Positions 24,101 to 34,323 are shown, counted from the stretch's first letter. The stretch: DNA of 64,000 nt from Halichondria panicea (GCF_963675165.1 NC_087378.1:2763525-2827524); one strand, 5' to 3'. Numbers and translations are program-made. The notes: generated from the letters alone by a model not told the origin.

Positions 24101-24801
24101 AAGCTGGGTACACCAAACCCATTGCTTCCATCACCATGTCAGAGAAACCTGGGCTTGTAAAAGCACTATTGCTCCACTTCGTTGTGTACCGAAACAAAGC
24201 AGTTCTGGACCAGTTGCGAGCTGGGCTCAACATTCTAGGGATGAGGGAGGCCATGTCCAAGTACAGTGAGATTCTAAAACCATTCTTTGTTGAAGGAATG
24301 CAACCACCTCTTTCAGCAAGTAGGTTGGCATCCCTCTTAATTTGTTTGTTACCTCCATTTTATTTTGTTCAGATATGATTAGGTCTCTGATAGGTGACGT
24401 GCATTTTTCAGAATCTGGAACTTCTGAATTAGTCAAAGAGAAAGCGTCGTATATGCTTTTTTTGGATATGTTGCATAACATACAAGGTAATAGGTAATTA
24501 GATTAAAAATCATGCTACACTAAACGGCTTCCCCCCGATTTATGCAGATGGAGGCAGCGAGTCAGGGTTGAGCCTTGGTCAGGTTCTAAACTTCTTCACT
24601 GGCAATGACTACCCACCTGTTTTGGGCTTTGATAGTCGAAACCCTGTGAGTATTCACTTCAGCTCCACTTCAAACTATCCCTTGGCCTCAACATGTGCAT
24701 TGCAATTAACATTGCCAACCAAGTTTCATGATGATGAACTCCGGTTTAAAGAAAACATGGAGTATGGAATACTAAACCATGGAGGTTTTGGAATGTGCTA
24801 A
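15111..24801 (+). CDS. G2E3-like HECT E3 ubiquitin ligase, interrupted in exon 1 by a MULE
   Basis: The ATG is at 15111. Twelve bases (M-E-D-K) are followed by GTCAAGCA, which recurs at 21476 after the MULE. Exon 1 then continues in frame to 21575. Eleven further exons join in phase: 22263-22795, 22858-22946, 22990-23067, 23124-23226, 23281-23339, 23417-23546, 23605-23748, 23801-23977, 24034-24319, 24373-24486 and 24548-24801. Without the insert the gene encodes about 692 aa. Features are a Ser-rich start, a C-X2-C...H-X3-C finger (CLHC...HVNIC), acidic stretches, a ubiquitin-interacting-like motif (EQEMIDRAISLSKN) and a HECT domain (FLGEAGEDGGGLKREFW). The catalytic cysteine is in PLASTCALQLTLP. 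HECT ligases take ubiquitin on that cysteine and pass it to substrate. In this allele the MULE must abolish or greatly alter expression. The gene lies inside the 13.5-kb element, so it looks like transposon cargo. Confidence 0.82.
15123..15130. repeat. Left target-site duplication of the MULE (GTCAAGCA)
   Basis: GTCAAGCA is repeated at 21476-21483, directly outside each MULE end. Eight bases is within the 8-11 bp range known for Mutator-like elements. Collapsing the two copies restores the HECT reading frame. Confidence 0.85.
15131..15193. repeat. MULE left terminal inverted repeat
   Basis: Reading inward, the end contains AATAAGAGAACGGTTAGCCA, then GGCAATTTAACCC and GCTGAGTCAGCA. A second copy of CGCTGAGTCAGCACCA follows at about 15208-15223 as a subterminal repeat. 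Confidence 0.85.
15397..18502 (-). CDS. MULE transposase with C2H2 fingers, SWIM-like motif and PHD finger
   Basis: Model: 18471-18502, 17787-18413, 15853-17717 and 15397-15800, about 975 aa. It starts MAEEILNFK. A Ser/Thr-rich region precedes two C2H2 fingers at about 190-235 (CPHC..HIHRCH; CSKCSFR..HLQLSH, split by an intron). The catalytic core follows: CIDTTHGTN (Asp ~476), FMSDDAEQF (Asp ~538), CTWHIDRAW and HLETFH (Glu ~652), the D-D-E plus C-X2-H pattern of MULE transposases. A SWIM-like cluster (CECPLRC..CFH..CTC) and a PHD-type finger (CAACFKKED..WVQCSRCDAWLH..CQFC) end the protein. The last junction is uncertain. The PHD part lies in another frame; a 52-bp intron (15801-15852) joins it in phase, but a frameshift would look similar. 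The protein should bind the inverted ends and cut and paste the element. Confidence 0.83.
18477..21318 (-). CDS. USP-Ulp1 fusion protease (C19 deubiquitinase + C48 SUMO protease)
   Basis: Nineteen small exons join without a phase error to about 531 aa: 21042-21318, 20829-20939, 20690-20780, 20585-20634, 20502-20524, 20322-20401, 20081-20167, 19991-20018, 19773-19931, 19627-19693, 19492-19583, 19387-19431, 19244-19333, 19083-19190, 18970-19049, 18836-18914, 18728-18778, 18585-18629 and 18477-18509. Residues ~45-325 are a USP domain. It has the Cys box GIRNAGNTCYASS (Cys56), a QDAH-like DDAHAFF, zinc pairs CPQC and CSRC, a His box GVNHYTSF (His281) and HIDDSK. Residues ~340-521 are a Ulp1/SENP domain: GYSGVRRW, GIHWTLLV (His419), YYDSY (Asp449) and QTNGYDCGVF (Gln494, Cys500). 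USP enzymes remove ubiquitin; Ulp1/SENP enzymes remove SUMO-like modifiers. All expected catalytic residues of both are present. The N-terminus is Ser/Lys-rich without a signal peptide. Exon 10 to exon 11 is the joint between the domains. Confidence 0.87.
21411..21475. repeat. MULE right terminal inverted repeat
   Basis: The reverse complement of the left end, with small differences: an extra T in the GGCAATTTTAACCC stretch and TTTTGC for TTTCGC. It lies about 93 bp upstream of the USP-Ulp1 ATG and so probably forms part of that gene's promoter. Confidence 0.85.
21750..22158. mobile_element. MITE in HECT intron 1 (TACCRTATAAGC termini)
   Basis: The left end is TACCATATAAGCGTTTTTTA and the right end inverts to TACCGTATAAGCTCTTTTTA, both followed by GGCGCC-like sequence. 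Subterminal blocks (CTCTAAAGA.GC, CCTCCAAAGTAATTTT) are also mirrored. About 409 bp, non-coding. It lies wholly within the first intron of the HECT gene. Confidence 0.75.
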
Positions 24802-24977
24802 CACTAACATTCGTGTATTTTTCAGATATAATCAGCTATCAGTGTTTTTTCGATTCACATTCATTACTACCATGACAGTTTAATTTTGGCATCACATATG
24901 TAATCACTTTTGTGCCTCATCACTTTCGTCAAATATATGGTATATACCTTATATGATTGATTCTAATAACAAGTTAA

Positions 24978-25137
24978 CAAAATTAATTTATTCAACATCA
25001 CATGACAAAACAAATATAAACACTAAAACACTAGCTATATACAAATTAATTAATATGTAGCCAAAATTAATTTATTCAGCATCACATGACAAAACAAATA
25101 TAAACACTATAACACTAGCTATATATAAATTAATTAC
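24978..25137. repeat. Tandem duplication, 84-bp period
   Basis: Two nearly identical units each begin CAAAATTAATTTATTCA and contain CATCACATGACAAAACAAAT and ACACTAGCTATATA. They lie between the convergent HECT and transposase genes and are AT-rich and non-coding. Confidence 0.85.
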
Positions 25138-25140
25138 AGT

Positions 25141-26652
25141 CACTGACATGCTTCAACATAAGCCCGAGTGATAATATACAAAGATATCCCAAGATCATCA
25201 CAGGTTTCAAGAGGATCAACAGCATGTGCTAGCTCAATGTGCTGCTCTCTACTTATGCAATTCCTAGTCTCAGGAATAGTGACACGATCAAGATCATCAG
25301 ACACAGTGACGGGACCTTCCCAGTCAATTCCAAAATATTCCTACAATAAATCACATTGTGATAACACTGAAGAAAACATTAATAACTAACACTCTAACAC
25401 CCAAAACAATTACATTGTACTCTTACCAATGTATCACTTGCAACACCTTGTATAGCAGCAGCATCACCTGACCCTTGTAACAATCCTTTTGTCCACAACT
25501 GGTATGGAGTCTGATTCTTCTCAGTTCACGATGATGAGCATACGATTGGCGAAATTCATCCAAATGGCTGTTGATTCGGGGGATATATATGTAATGCAAG
25601 GAAAACAGGTCTGTATTGCACAGAGGGTCCAACAATCCATCTTCTTGTAAGGAGGAGAACACCTCGTAGTAGAGTGATATGCATCCTGTGAATAGGTCCC
25701 TCCACAACCTCTCAATTCGTTGATTGTGGACACTCCGTCCTGTAATAAAACTTTTACGTCCGGGCCCACGTTCTGGATGATCAAGCATAAACTGAGACAC
25801 CAGCACATTTTCTCCTCCCTTGTCACTTCGGACTCTAGAGGGTAGACCATACTCATGAACTGCACTCAAAAAACTGTCTAAAACTGTCTCTGCCCTGTTG
25901 TTTGTGGAAGCTTTCATATATACAGGGAGTCGGGAGTAGCCGTCAATGCCTCCATGTATGACAATACGCCATTTAATGAGCCTATGATAACCGTCTATGT
26001 GCCAGAGGCTGTTTGGCATGCATACATTATATTTTCGCCGGTGGAGAACTTGCCGGAAGCGTGAAGCCACACCAATGGGATCAATTCTCTTCAGACTTTC
26101 CCTGACTCTTGCGCGCTGGATCCGAATACCTATACTCCACAAAAAGCCACTTAGTGATCGTTCTCCAGAATTAGGATGCGTCCTGATAAAATTTGTTGTA
26201 ATATCATCAAGCTCAGAATCGCTCAACCCTGAGAATGTTATCTCATCTTGCATTCCGTATTGAACTATTCTTCTCCTTATTGTACGAGATGAAACGCCTA
26301 ACATTTTCCCAATGGCTGTAGTTGAAAAATGAGCTTTTAGCAGCAAAATAAGGCTTTCTTCACTAATTGGTATTTGTGGTCGTCCCCTAATGTGACAACG
26401 GTGTTCATCATCAATCACCTCATTAATACACACAACTATGTTTCTCACATGTTCAACTAATATTTCTCCACATCCAAAAGGTAACAAATCTTCAGCACTC
26501 AGAATATCTCCAAGGACCATCTCAGCAGTACAAAGTGCAACAGTTAAATCACCTTCAAGTATCATCATGTTTGTTCTCGTAATAGTATCTTCAGCCTCAA
26601 GCAAGAAGTCAATCATCTCAGAAGCTGACATTCTAAGGAAAGAAATAGCCAT
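25141..26652 (-). mobile_element. Integrase-type (rve) transposase gene of the 13.5-kb element
   Basis: The main reading frame (25423-26652) begins MAISFLRMSASEM. A helix-turn-helix region reads TAIGKMLGVSSRTIRRR. The integrase catalytic core has WHIDGYH (first Asp), RVRSDKGGENV (second Asp) and NQRIERLWRD (Glu), with GGIDGYSRLPVYMKAS between them. Further family-like coding sequence runs to about 25141. Proteins of this plan occur as lone genes in many animal genomes. The DDE core relates them to IS3/retroviral-type integrases, and the 6-bp duplication and TA termini of the element suggest IS3EU. The catalytic residues are present, but the frame looks broken about once towards the C-terminus. 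This copy is therefore probably an inactive fossil, though fairly young. It is convergent with the HECT gene. Confidence 0.75.
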
Positions 26653-26701
26653 GTGAGGAAAATGGTACCTAACAGTGAGGGTGTGTCTTTATAGACTTAT
26701 T

Positions 26702-27280
26702 TGTGCACTTGTCAAAGTAATGCCCCACCTCCCCCCTACCGGGGATAGGTGGGGATTAGTTGGGGATTAGACTTGAAGTTGCTCCCCTACCTCAGAGGAG
26801 GTCTGACATGCACGAATCACTACAAGTTCAGTACATTGATATCATTGCGGTCACGTGATAATGTCCAGGCCAAATGCACTGAACTTGTAATGCACTGAAC
26901 TTGTAGTGATTCGTGCACGCATGTCGGACCTCCTCTGTCCCTACCTAGGGGACTTAGACAGATCACCTGATGCATGCATTGGGTCAAAAAATCACATGCC
27001 ATACTCATCCTTCCAACACATGCTGAGTACAGTGAGAGCAGTTTATTAATCCTAAGCAATCTCTGCCTTTTTGCTTTATAAGAGTATAGCTGTCAATATT
27101 TATATAGTGATTCTGTATTTGTTATCTTCTCGCTAGTGATAGGTCTATTCCCCACATAACCCCCATGTTGTACTAGGGGGATTAAACCAAATAACATGCC
27201 CAAAGGTAGGGGTATTATATCATGTGATTGGTCTAATCCCCACCCCCGGTAGGGGAGGGGGAATTAGATTGACAAGTTCA
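26702..27280. mobile_element. MITE with TGCACTTGTC..ATGCCCCACC ends, carrying a nested palindrome
   Basis: The left part reads GCACTTGTCAAAGTAATGCC, then CTACCGGGGATAGGTGGGG. The right part mirrors it with CCCCACCCCCGGTAGGGG and TTGACAAGTTCA. Internal phrases such as CCCATGTTGTACTAGGGGG and CCCAAAGGTAGGG recur in the copy at 54923-55167. The 3-bp duplication on that copy suggests a PIF/Harbinger-type element. Confidence 0.65.
26790..26937. repeat. Palindromic element nested in the MITE
   Basis: Arms GAGGAGGTCTGACATGC and CACGAATCACTACAAGTTCA pair with GCATGTCGGACCTCCTC and TGAACTTGTAGTGATTCGTG. It interrupts a CCCCTACCT phrase of the surrounding MITE, so it is a later insertion. Confidence 0.75.
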
Positions 27281-27934
27281 TTAGCCTTCATTACATTGTA
27301 AAGCATTACAAAGTTTAATATTCTAGGTAGGTATATGCATACAATAGCTCACGTCCAGTTTGGGGAGGGACGTCCTTTCCCCACAATATAAATACATACG
27401 CATACACGTCATTCTGTTAGGCTACCTATGATTTTGAGAAGATCCTCAACCTTACACCATGACTCTTTTATACTTACAAGAACAAACGAACAAAGTAGAA
27501 AACGGTTGTGTTAGCCTACTAAACTAAAGATTAATAAAACAGTACCAAATAATTATAGTACCTTAATACTCTATGCCCTCCCTCAATCGAATTAATCAGC
27601 TTGGCTCACTTATCATGCTCTTGATCTTGGCAAAGAAAATAGCTGCTATTATTGTAGGTGAGAACTAGAGTAGAGACCACGCACTTTACATAGCATAGTC
27701 TCATAGAAAGGGCGTGGTCTTCAGTAGAAAGTGCTGATTTTACTAGGCCTTGAATCGAGGCTAGGCTGACACGTTCTTAGCCTCGAGACCATGCCGATTG
27801 AAATAAGACGTGGTCTCGAGGCTAACACCTTCTTGAATATCAAACATCAATGTCTACGATTGAGAGGTCGAAATCATAGACTAAATCATCACACAGGTTG
27901 CATGTAGATCGAATATCAATTGGCGCGGCATTAT

Positions 27935-28120
27935 CAAACTATCAAAAATGTATGGGCGGCCCACTTTTGGATCGATTATGTACTAAAGATCTTGGCCTAT
28001 CCATTGTAGATATTTTTCGATCATCAAAAATGTATGACCGTGCCCACTTTTGGATCGATTATGTACTCACGATCTTGGCCTATCAATTGTCGATATTTTT
28101 GTCCACTTTGGCGCTCCATA
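27935..28120. repeat. Right inverted end of the 13.5-kb element, two subrepeats
   Basis: Two ~82-bp units in the opposite orientation to the left end contain GATCATCAAAAATGTATG, CCACTTTTGGATCGATTATG and GATCTTGGCCTATC, and end GGCGCTCCATA at 28120. It has one unit fewer than the left end. Confidence 0.85.
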
Positions 28121-28189
28121 ATCCTTCCCTTCCTATATCTTTGCTCAGCTTCATTGCCACCACCTCCCATTCCGAAGCTGCTCTCAAAT

Positions 28190-28312
28190 GAGGGAATCGA
28201 GGCTATGCGTTCCCGTAAGCCACGCCTACGTTAAAATTTCGTGGAGGTCAGCTTGCCCTTGATTTGATTTTACCCCACGAAAAATACCCCGCTACCCATC
28301 TATTGTGGTGAT
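28190..28312. repeat. Remnant of the TACCGTATAGCGGGT repeat family
   Basis: The phrases AAGCCACGCCTACGTTAAAA, TTTCGTGGAGGTCAGCTTGC, CCCCACGAAAA and CCCCGCTA match, in inverse orientation, the interior and end of the MITE at 43355-43556. Confidence 0.6.
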
Positions 28313-28460
28313 GTCAACAAATTCCATGGGTGCAGATTTAGTTTCTCAGCTGAAAAACTGAAGAGTTTTTGTTCAAGTTTAATACTTTACTACTATACTG
28401 AATACAAGTTTAGCTAGCTATTTTACCTGACGTGCATTCTTCAGCTCTTCTATTGCAAAA

Positions 28461-31400
28461 ATGAGAGCGAGCCTATCCTTGATACTGTTTGTTGGAACCT
28501 TGCTCGTAGGCCAGGTGTTCTCTCAAGAATTACCGGCAGATGCTTGTGAAAGATTGACTGAAGGAGATCTGGGAAACAGGACCTTGTCTAAAACTGGTTT
28601 GGTGCCTGCAGCTATCGTAGCAGATGGTGATGGCAGTGCTGTTGTCTCTGCCCGCCTGATTCCTGGTAGTATAAACATTGTGTGTGAAGCCCAGCACGAG
28701 ATTCGAGACAGATACAGATACACATCAGTTCTCTTTTCTTATGTCTGTTCTAGTGTTGCCGTGGAATGTGATGATTCTACAGTCATCACAGACCAACTAA
28801 CTTTGAGCTGTGTGAATCGTGCCTGGTCTCTCAGTGTCGTCAACACCGATGCTTCTCCCCTAACATCAGATCCTTTGGCCACTGCTTCAACTGCACTAGC
28901 CTCTGCTTGTTCATTGTGCATTCCTCCAACCGCTACTACTATTGTTATCGGTTTTAATTTGGTGGTTTCAAACGTTACCCATTGTGTTGGTAAGTACTTG
29001 TCATTTATCAGTGCAAGCTTTTAATATGAACTGTTTTAATAGAATGTGAAAACTGTACTGTTGGTCTTGGACGCTGCTTTGGCTCAGATTTTAATGACCA
29101 GACTTGTTGCAACTACTTTAGTGAGGGTAGGTGTGTTGAAAACTGCCCTACAGGTCAGGTACCTGGTCCCAACTTTGTATGTGGTGAGTTTGATAATTAT
29201 TATCATAATTATTATTGATGGAATTAACGTTTTTGCAGGATGCTCGACACTGAATGATCCTAATGGACAGTTTTCGTATAGTAATGATACAGACATTGAT
29301 AGTATGGCCACTCTTGCGTGTAATACTGGCTATGTGGATAACAACTCACCAGCTACTTGTACTCAATCTGGTGACTGGACTACCACACCAAATTGTACAC
29401 GTAAGTAGCGTGTACGCTACTGCTATTATTATTAATTATGAATTACGTCCATTCTTTCCAGCTCTCTGTATGGTGTTGCCCTTATTGGTTAATGGAGACA
29501 TTAGATACACTAATCTCCCCAACAAACTTATTGCTGGCACCGAAGCAAGTTACGGATGCCACCCAGGATTCCTGATAGATCCCGAGAATGGACTTACAAG
29601 AACATGTCTGATTGATGGAACGTGGTCAGGCATGAACTCAACATGCAGTGAGTCTACTGCATACCATACTGTGCTTTAAAATAAAGCTGTTGTAGTTGAT
29701 AACCAGCTAACTGTTTGTGGTTTTTTCCAGTAAGAGAGTGGTCTTTGTTACAGCTTGGTATTCCTTTAAATAGCTTGGTATGCTGTGTTGGTTTGTAGAA
29801 TTAGTGTATAAGACAGCTTGTTCGAATTAGCTGGCAAGTAGCAGGTGTCACCCAATACTGTTCCACTCAAATGGAATGTTATTGTGAGATGCCTTTCGAG
29901 CTGGCTGTGGTATGTCACACTGCCTCTCCCATACACACCCTTAGTTCGTGTCAGAATGCTCAGTACTTAAAGAATAATATGTCGGCTATAATACATAATG
30001 TAACAGGAAGTGTAGCCTCTGCCTGTGTGTCACATGATGTTGTGAGTCTGTAGTCCGAATGTGTGTGAATGTTGACCATATTTGTGTGGCCTCTATTGTG
30101 TTATTGTCAGGCCTTGCATTTCCTAGTATTGTCCCCTAAAAGGATATCATTCAAGCCTGTTATTATAAATTATAGTGGAGGAGTGCTAATGGTATCGTGT
30201 ACTGGAACTTCCTTAGTGTGTTTAGCAGCCCAAGTGTTAGTCACTATTTTTGCCAAAGCATAAATTCCCAAGCAAGATTATGGTGTGTTTGTATTGATGG
30301 CGGTTTGTGTAAAGCACTTGTATGCTTGTGTATACTCAGCTCAATGAAGATAATCCCAAAAGTACACTTAGAATATATCTGGAATATTGGATACGTTTGT
30401 CGTAATTGCTAGTTTTCTGATCATGTAAGCCATTGACTAGCCCATAGATACACAAACAGAGTGGTGCACGTGATGTTTTAATTTACATGGCATTTGCAGT
30501 GAAGCCTAAAAAACTATTCGCTTTTCGCCATCAAGAGACATTCCTGTAAAGTTATAGATTCCAAGTGCTATTTTAGCTTTTATTGCTGTAAGGTGTAAGC
30601 GTGCTGGTTATAACTACTACAATAGGTGTAGATCTTTAGAGTTGCACAGAATAGCACATTTGCTCGTGTAGAAATAGGCCATGAGCTCATCATCATGTTA
30701 CTCGAGGGTACCTTCGTTTTCAATCCCTCCTTTTCTTGTATCTATGATTAGCCTAATTTACTAGTGCTGCAACCTGGCGCCACTGCCATATGGCTACTGT
30801 GGTTAAGGTAATTGCCTGTGACAATGCTTAACATTCCACTATGACAACATTACATTTTATAGATCATTACGTTGGCCACAAGTAGGCTAGCTACATGTAG
30901 ATTGTTGCATAGAAAGGTCCACTGTTTATAGAGGGATTTTGTGTGGGTTTTAAAAGTACTGTTTTGTTGAGGCTTTTAGTATGTACATGCATGTATGTGT
31001 GGTGGGAAAGTGTAGTAGTGATAGCCAACTGGTGTTCATGATCCGATCTTAATGAATTGGTAGTTGACTCCCACTCATTCCTGGTTGAAATTATACCCGT
31101 ATGCGCCGCCTACAGTGCAATGCACACCATCTGACTTCATGTCTCTTTATCCCAGTCCATGATTCTCATTAGCACGGCCAACTTGTGTAGACCCTGGGAT
31201 ACAAGGATGTGGTTTGTCATGTTTTATATTCAAAAAGCAATCAATAGAGTAGCTAGACCACTGCCGTTTTGTGTGTGTGTGTACTTGTGGTTTGAACTGT
31301 TGGTAGGTCCTCTGACCCACATTTCCTAATTAGGTCAGTGTAATTTGCGGTTGTTAACATTAGGACAAATGAGAGTCTTTTATGACCTTGCTAGTCAATT

Positions 31401-32199
31401 TGTTGCCTAGTATTTTGTGATTGAACATTGGACCCACATTAGGGATGTGAGCTACACCTGTTGCTATAAATGTACGTGGGAGTATTAACTACTTACTGAA
31501 CACACATACACGCACACTCTCACATACCTACTACCCCCCTCACACACATTAGAATCCTGTTCTGAGGTGGTCACCAATTGCAAGGATTGCAAATATGAGA
31601 ATGGTGTACAAGTTTGCACAGACTGTCAAGATGGATACGTATTGGACGATTTTGAATGCAAGAGTAAGTTTGTTTGAAAATTAACCCTCAAAACACTTAA
31701 TATAACTACCACATTATTTGCATACTTAACAGCCAACAATCCTGACCCTGTGGCAAGAAGCTCGTGTGACGTTCCCTGCATCATCGGCATTGTCTTAGCC
31801 ATTCTGGCAGTGATTGTCATAACAACCGTCGTGATTGTGGTCGCTTTTGTTCTCTATAAATACCTCAATGACCCTGCTACAAAACTGGCTAAGACTGATG
31901 CAGAAGGTTTGAATGGGTGAGTGAAAAATTATTCCCAGGTTCAATGTACAGTGATTTCTAACAATAATAATGATTCAGTGTTCACTTGCACATTGTTTTT
32001 TGCTACTGTGCAACAATAGTTGATAGTTGCCTATATAGCTAGCTCTGTTTTGTGTCAGTGGATATATAATATGAAGAGTTCATTGGTTTCCTGTATCCCT
32101 TGTAGTGTTGCACGAGACAATCCTCTCTATGTGGATCCGGCCGCTGTGACAGACGATGCTATCGATGGGGCCACTGAGACCACTCCATTGGATTCGTAA
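28461..32199 (+). CDS. Secreted-start, single-pass membrane protein with two Sushi domains (paralog A)
   Basis: Exon 1 (from 28461) starts with a signal peptide (SLILFVGTLLVGQVFS) and a ~165-aa N-terminal region I do not recognise, with conserved Cys and the phrase HEIRDRYRYTSVLFSY. Later exons give a Cys-rich knot (CENCTVGLGRC..CCNYF), Sushi/CCP 1 (CSTLNDPNGQFSY..CTQSGDW) and Sushi 2 (LVNGDIRYTN..TWSGMNSTC). After a ~1.9-kb intron come a furin-like segment (31551-31661; CKDCKYENG..CTDCQDGY), a membrane helix (IIGIVLAILAVIVI) and a tail with DNPLY, an NPXY-type motif for PTB adaptors or endocytosis. Sushi domains usually mediate extracellular protein binding, as in complement regulators and adhesion receptors; the ligand is unknown. 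It is nearly identical in its first half, including introns, to the copy at 46857. The large intron (29650-31550) shows nothing convincing. Confidence 0.78.
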
Positions 32200-33177
32200 T
32201 CAGTCCAAACTTGTATGCGTCTGTTTGTCTCTCTCCTAACTTACTCAGTGTTTACTGATTGTAGATGTATTACTTTACCCCTCTATTATATACTGCACTA
32301 TGTTACTGCTCTAATTATTATTTTTCTTTACACAGTAAGCTGTGGTGTGTATATTCATATAAGTATCCCATGGCTGTATGTAGTGGTTTTATATACGTTT
32401 TGTTCATCAGTTCACAGAAAAGGACATGTGCACAACTCTGTTGATTATATGACTCTGTAGATTTAACATGCACTGTGATCTTATTTTAGCGTTCTTTGTT
32501 TCATTCATTTGATGTAGTAAACCAAAAATAAGTGATTTTAAAAGAAATTGAGTGTCTTACAGTTATGATGATGACTAATTAGAGTTCTTTGAAGGTATTG
32601 ATGTACATGTACCTAGAGAAAATGATGTAGAGTTGTCTGAACCAGATGTACTGACTTCTATGCTCCTTCATGGCTTGCTTTTTGTGTGTGGGCATTTGTG
32701 GAATAATTATTATGCCTCAAAATGGTGGTGTGTGCATGTGCGTGGTGTGGGACTGTATGTATACTGATGTACATATAAGCATTAATGCACTTATAAAGCT
32801 GATCACAGTCGGTAGTGCATGGGTAAACAAGATTCCTAATGCATGACAAGTAATATCCTTCACACTTACCCTTCCTTTGAAGTACCCGTTTAGATCACAT
32901 GCTGTTTGATACCTGAAACCGGCAGGTTGTAATATGATCAATTACACAGAATGAACTAGACACAAACAACACTCCGGACAACTACACATGTAACATAATT
33001 CACAATACCCCACTATAAATTATAGTATTCATGAGCTAAATTTATCAAGGTGACAGCCTAGCATCTTTCAATCTCAGTGGAATTGTGTTGAGTAGCCAAG
33101 CAGACTACTGGCACAGTCATAACACAAACACTACATCCTAATTCAATTACCACACATGAGCATGTATTACAGCACAC
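32200..33177. other. Convergent spacer between the Sushi gene and PIGL
   Basis: This holds the Sushi gene's 3' UTR and probably the unresolved C-terminal exon of PIGL on the minus strand. No other gene is visible. Confidence 0.4.
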
Positions 33178-34323
33178 CTGGCAAGACATAGGCCAGGAAA
33201 CCAGTCCAAGCAGCTGCTGTATTTACGTAACAAGTTTGTGGTTTCTAAAAGGAGGACTTGAATAGCATCACCAGCCTCTACATGTATAACCAAATAAAGT
33301 TAAATTGATGTCTTCTCATGTACACCAACATACCAGATTGTAATTTGCCTTTATTCTTGAGAGCCCTGTGTATGAACAAACACACATGACAGATATGCTA
33401 TTCATGGAGGTACTCTAACAGTAAACATATTGTTCAATCTGCAATCCTATGCGAATAGCGTTACATATGTCAAAATTCCGGGAGGTGAGTCTGAAAGTAC
33501 AACATTACATGAATTGAGTTATAATACAGTACACCCTTGGCTATGTCTACATGATGTACCATCTCACCTCATTGCCCTGGACACAGAAATGTGATTGGGA
33601 TGACCAGACACTCCTAGGTCATCAAAAGTGATGATCTAATAGATAACAGCAATAACCTTGTGTTCTATTGAATAAACTTTGTCTCAAGTGAACTAGGAAA
33701 CAAAAAATCAATATTTACAACTTCCTCATAGCTATACACAAAGAAGCATGAATTTCTGACATATGTAGCCATAACAATCATAGCATCATACATACACAAT
33801 TGATGAAATCATACCACATTCGCCCTGTGCTGTGAGAGGGTCCTATGCACATACTCTCCCACCAGCTCACAGTCCCACTCCACACTGGGACTATCAGGTA
33901 GACTCTCATCATCTATCAACACCACATTGTCACCATGGACACCCAACACTGACGCACTCTTTGTCAGCTCCAATCTCCTCACAATGCCTTGACTATAGTA
34001 ATCGCCTGAGGGGATAATTATATCAATCAGCAAACGACAAACAAAACAAGAACACAAAATGCACAACGTAGTTTGCTATATAGTGTATGTAATGAATACA
34101 CAAAATGACCTATGGAGAGACAGAGAAGGACGACTTTCGTGTTTGAGGTAGCCGCAATCGATAGTAGAGTGGGCGCAAAGAACATGCATTCATCATCTGG
34201 ATGTGCAGTAACTAGAAGGACGGTCTTCCCCTCAATAGCAGAATGAAAATCTTGGGACCTGGGAATCAGCCATACCAAAACAGCAAGTATGCAAAAAGCA
34301 CTTGTGCAAATCAGCAGCCACAT
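33178..34323 (-). CDS. PIGL: GlcNAc-phosphatidylinositol de-N-acetylase (PIG-L)
   Basis: Five exons resolved in phase: 34110-34323, 33815-34005, 33568-33635, 33334-33365 and 33178-33277. The protein starts with a membrane anchor (MWLLICTSAFCILAVLVWLI). The zinc-binding motif TAHPDDECMFF follows, then GDYYSQGIVRRLEL, IDDESLPDSPSVEWD, FDDLGVSGHPNH (second metal/catalytic motif), ALKNKGKL and LLRKYSSCLDW, all in family order. PIG-L removes the acetyl group from GlcNAc-PI, the second step of GPI-anchor synthesis, on the cytoplasmic face of the ER. The C-terminal portion (about 60 residues in human) was not found. The frame read through the last donor stops soon after LAR, so a further exon is expected below 33178. 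Confidence 0.88.

Larger units (their letters stand above)
14628..28120. mobile_element. 13.5-kb composite DNA transposon (IS3EU-like by its ends) carrying a HECT ligase
   Basis: The left end starts TATGGAGCGCCAAAGTGGAC at 14628. The right end finishes GTCCACTTTGGCGCTCCATA at 28120, its exact inverse complement. The direct repeat ATCCTT lies just outside each end (14622-14627 and 28121-28126), fitting a 6-bp target-site duplication. The ends consist of ~82-bp subrepeats. Inside are an integrase-type transposase (minus, 25.1-26.7 kb), a HECT ubiquitin ligase gene (plus), a nested Mutator-like element and several MITEs. From memory, TAY termini with 6-bp duplications are described for the IS3EU superfamily, so I place it there provisionally. 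No DNA polymerase, packaging ATPase or capsid gene is visible, which argues against a Polinton. Subtracting the nested MULE and the two MITE insertions leaves about 6 kb. Confidence 0.75.

Noticed and set aside
14628-28120. Polinton/Maverick (integrase, Ulp1-like protease, 6-bp duplication, long inverted ends)
   Set aside because: No polymerase, ATPase or capsid genes; the Ulp1 domain belongs to the nested MULE and is fused to a USP; termini are TAT rather than the usual AG start.
29871-30412. Short Cys-containing frames in the large Sushi-gene intron
   Set aside because: No phased splice sites and no domain match; treated as intron sequence.
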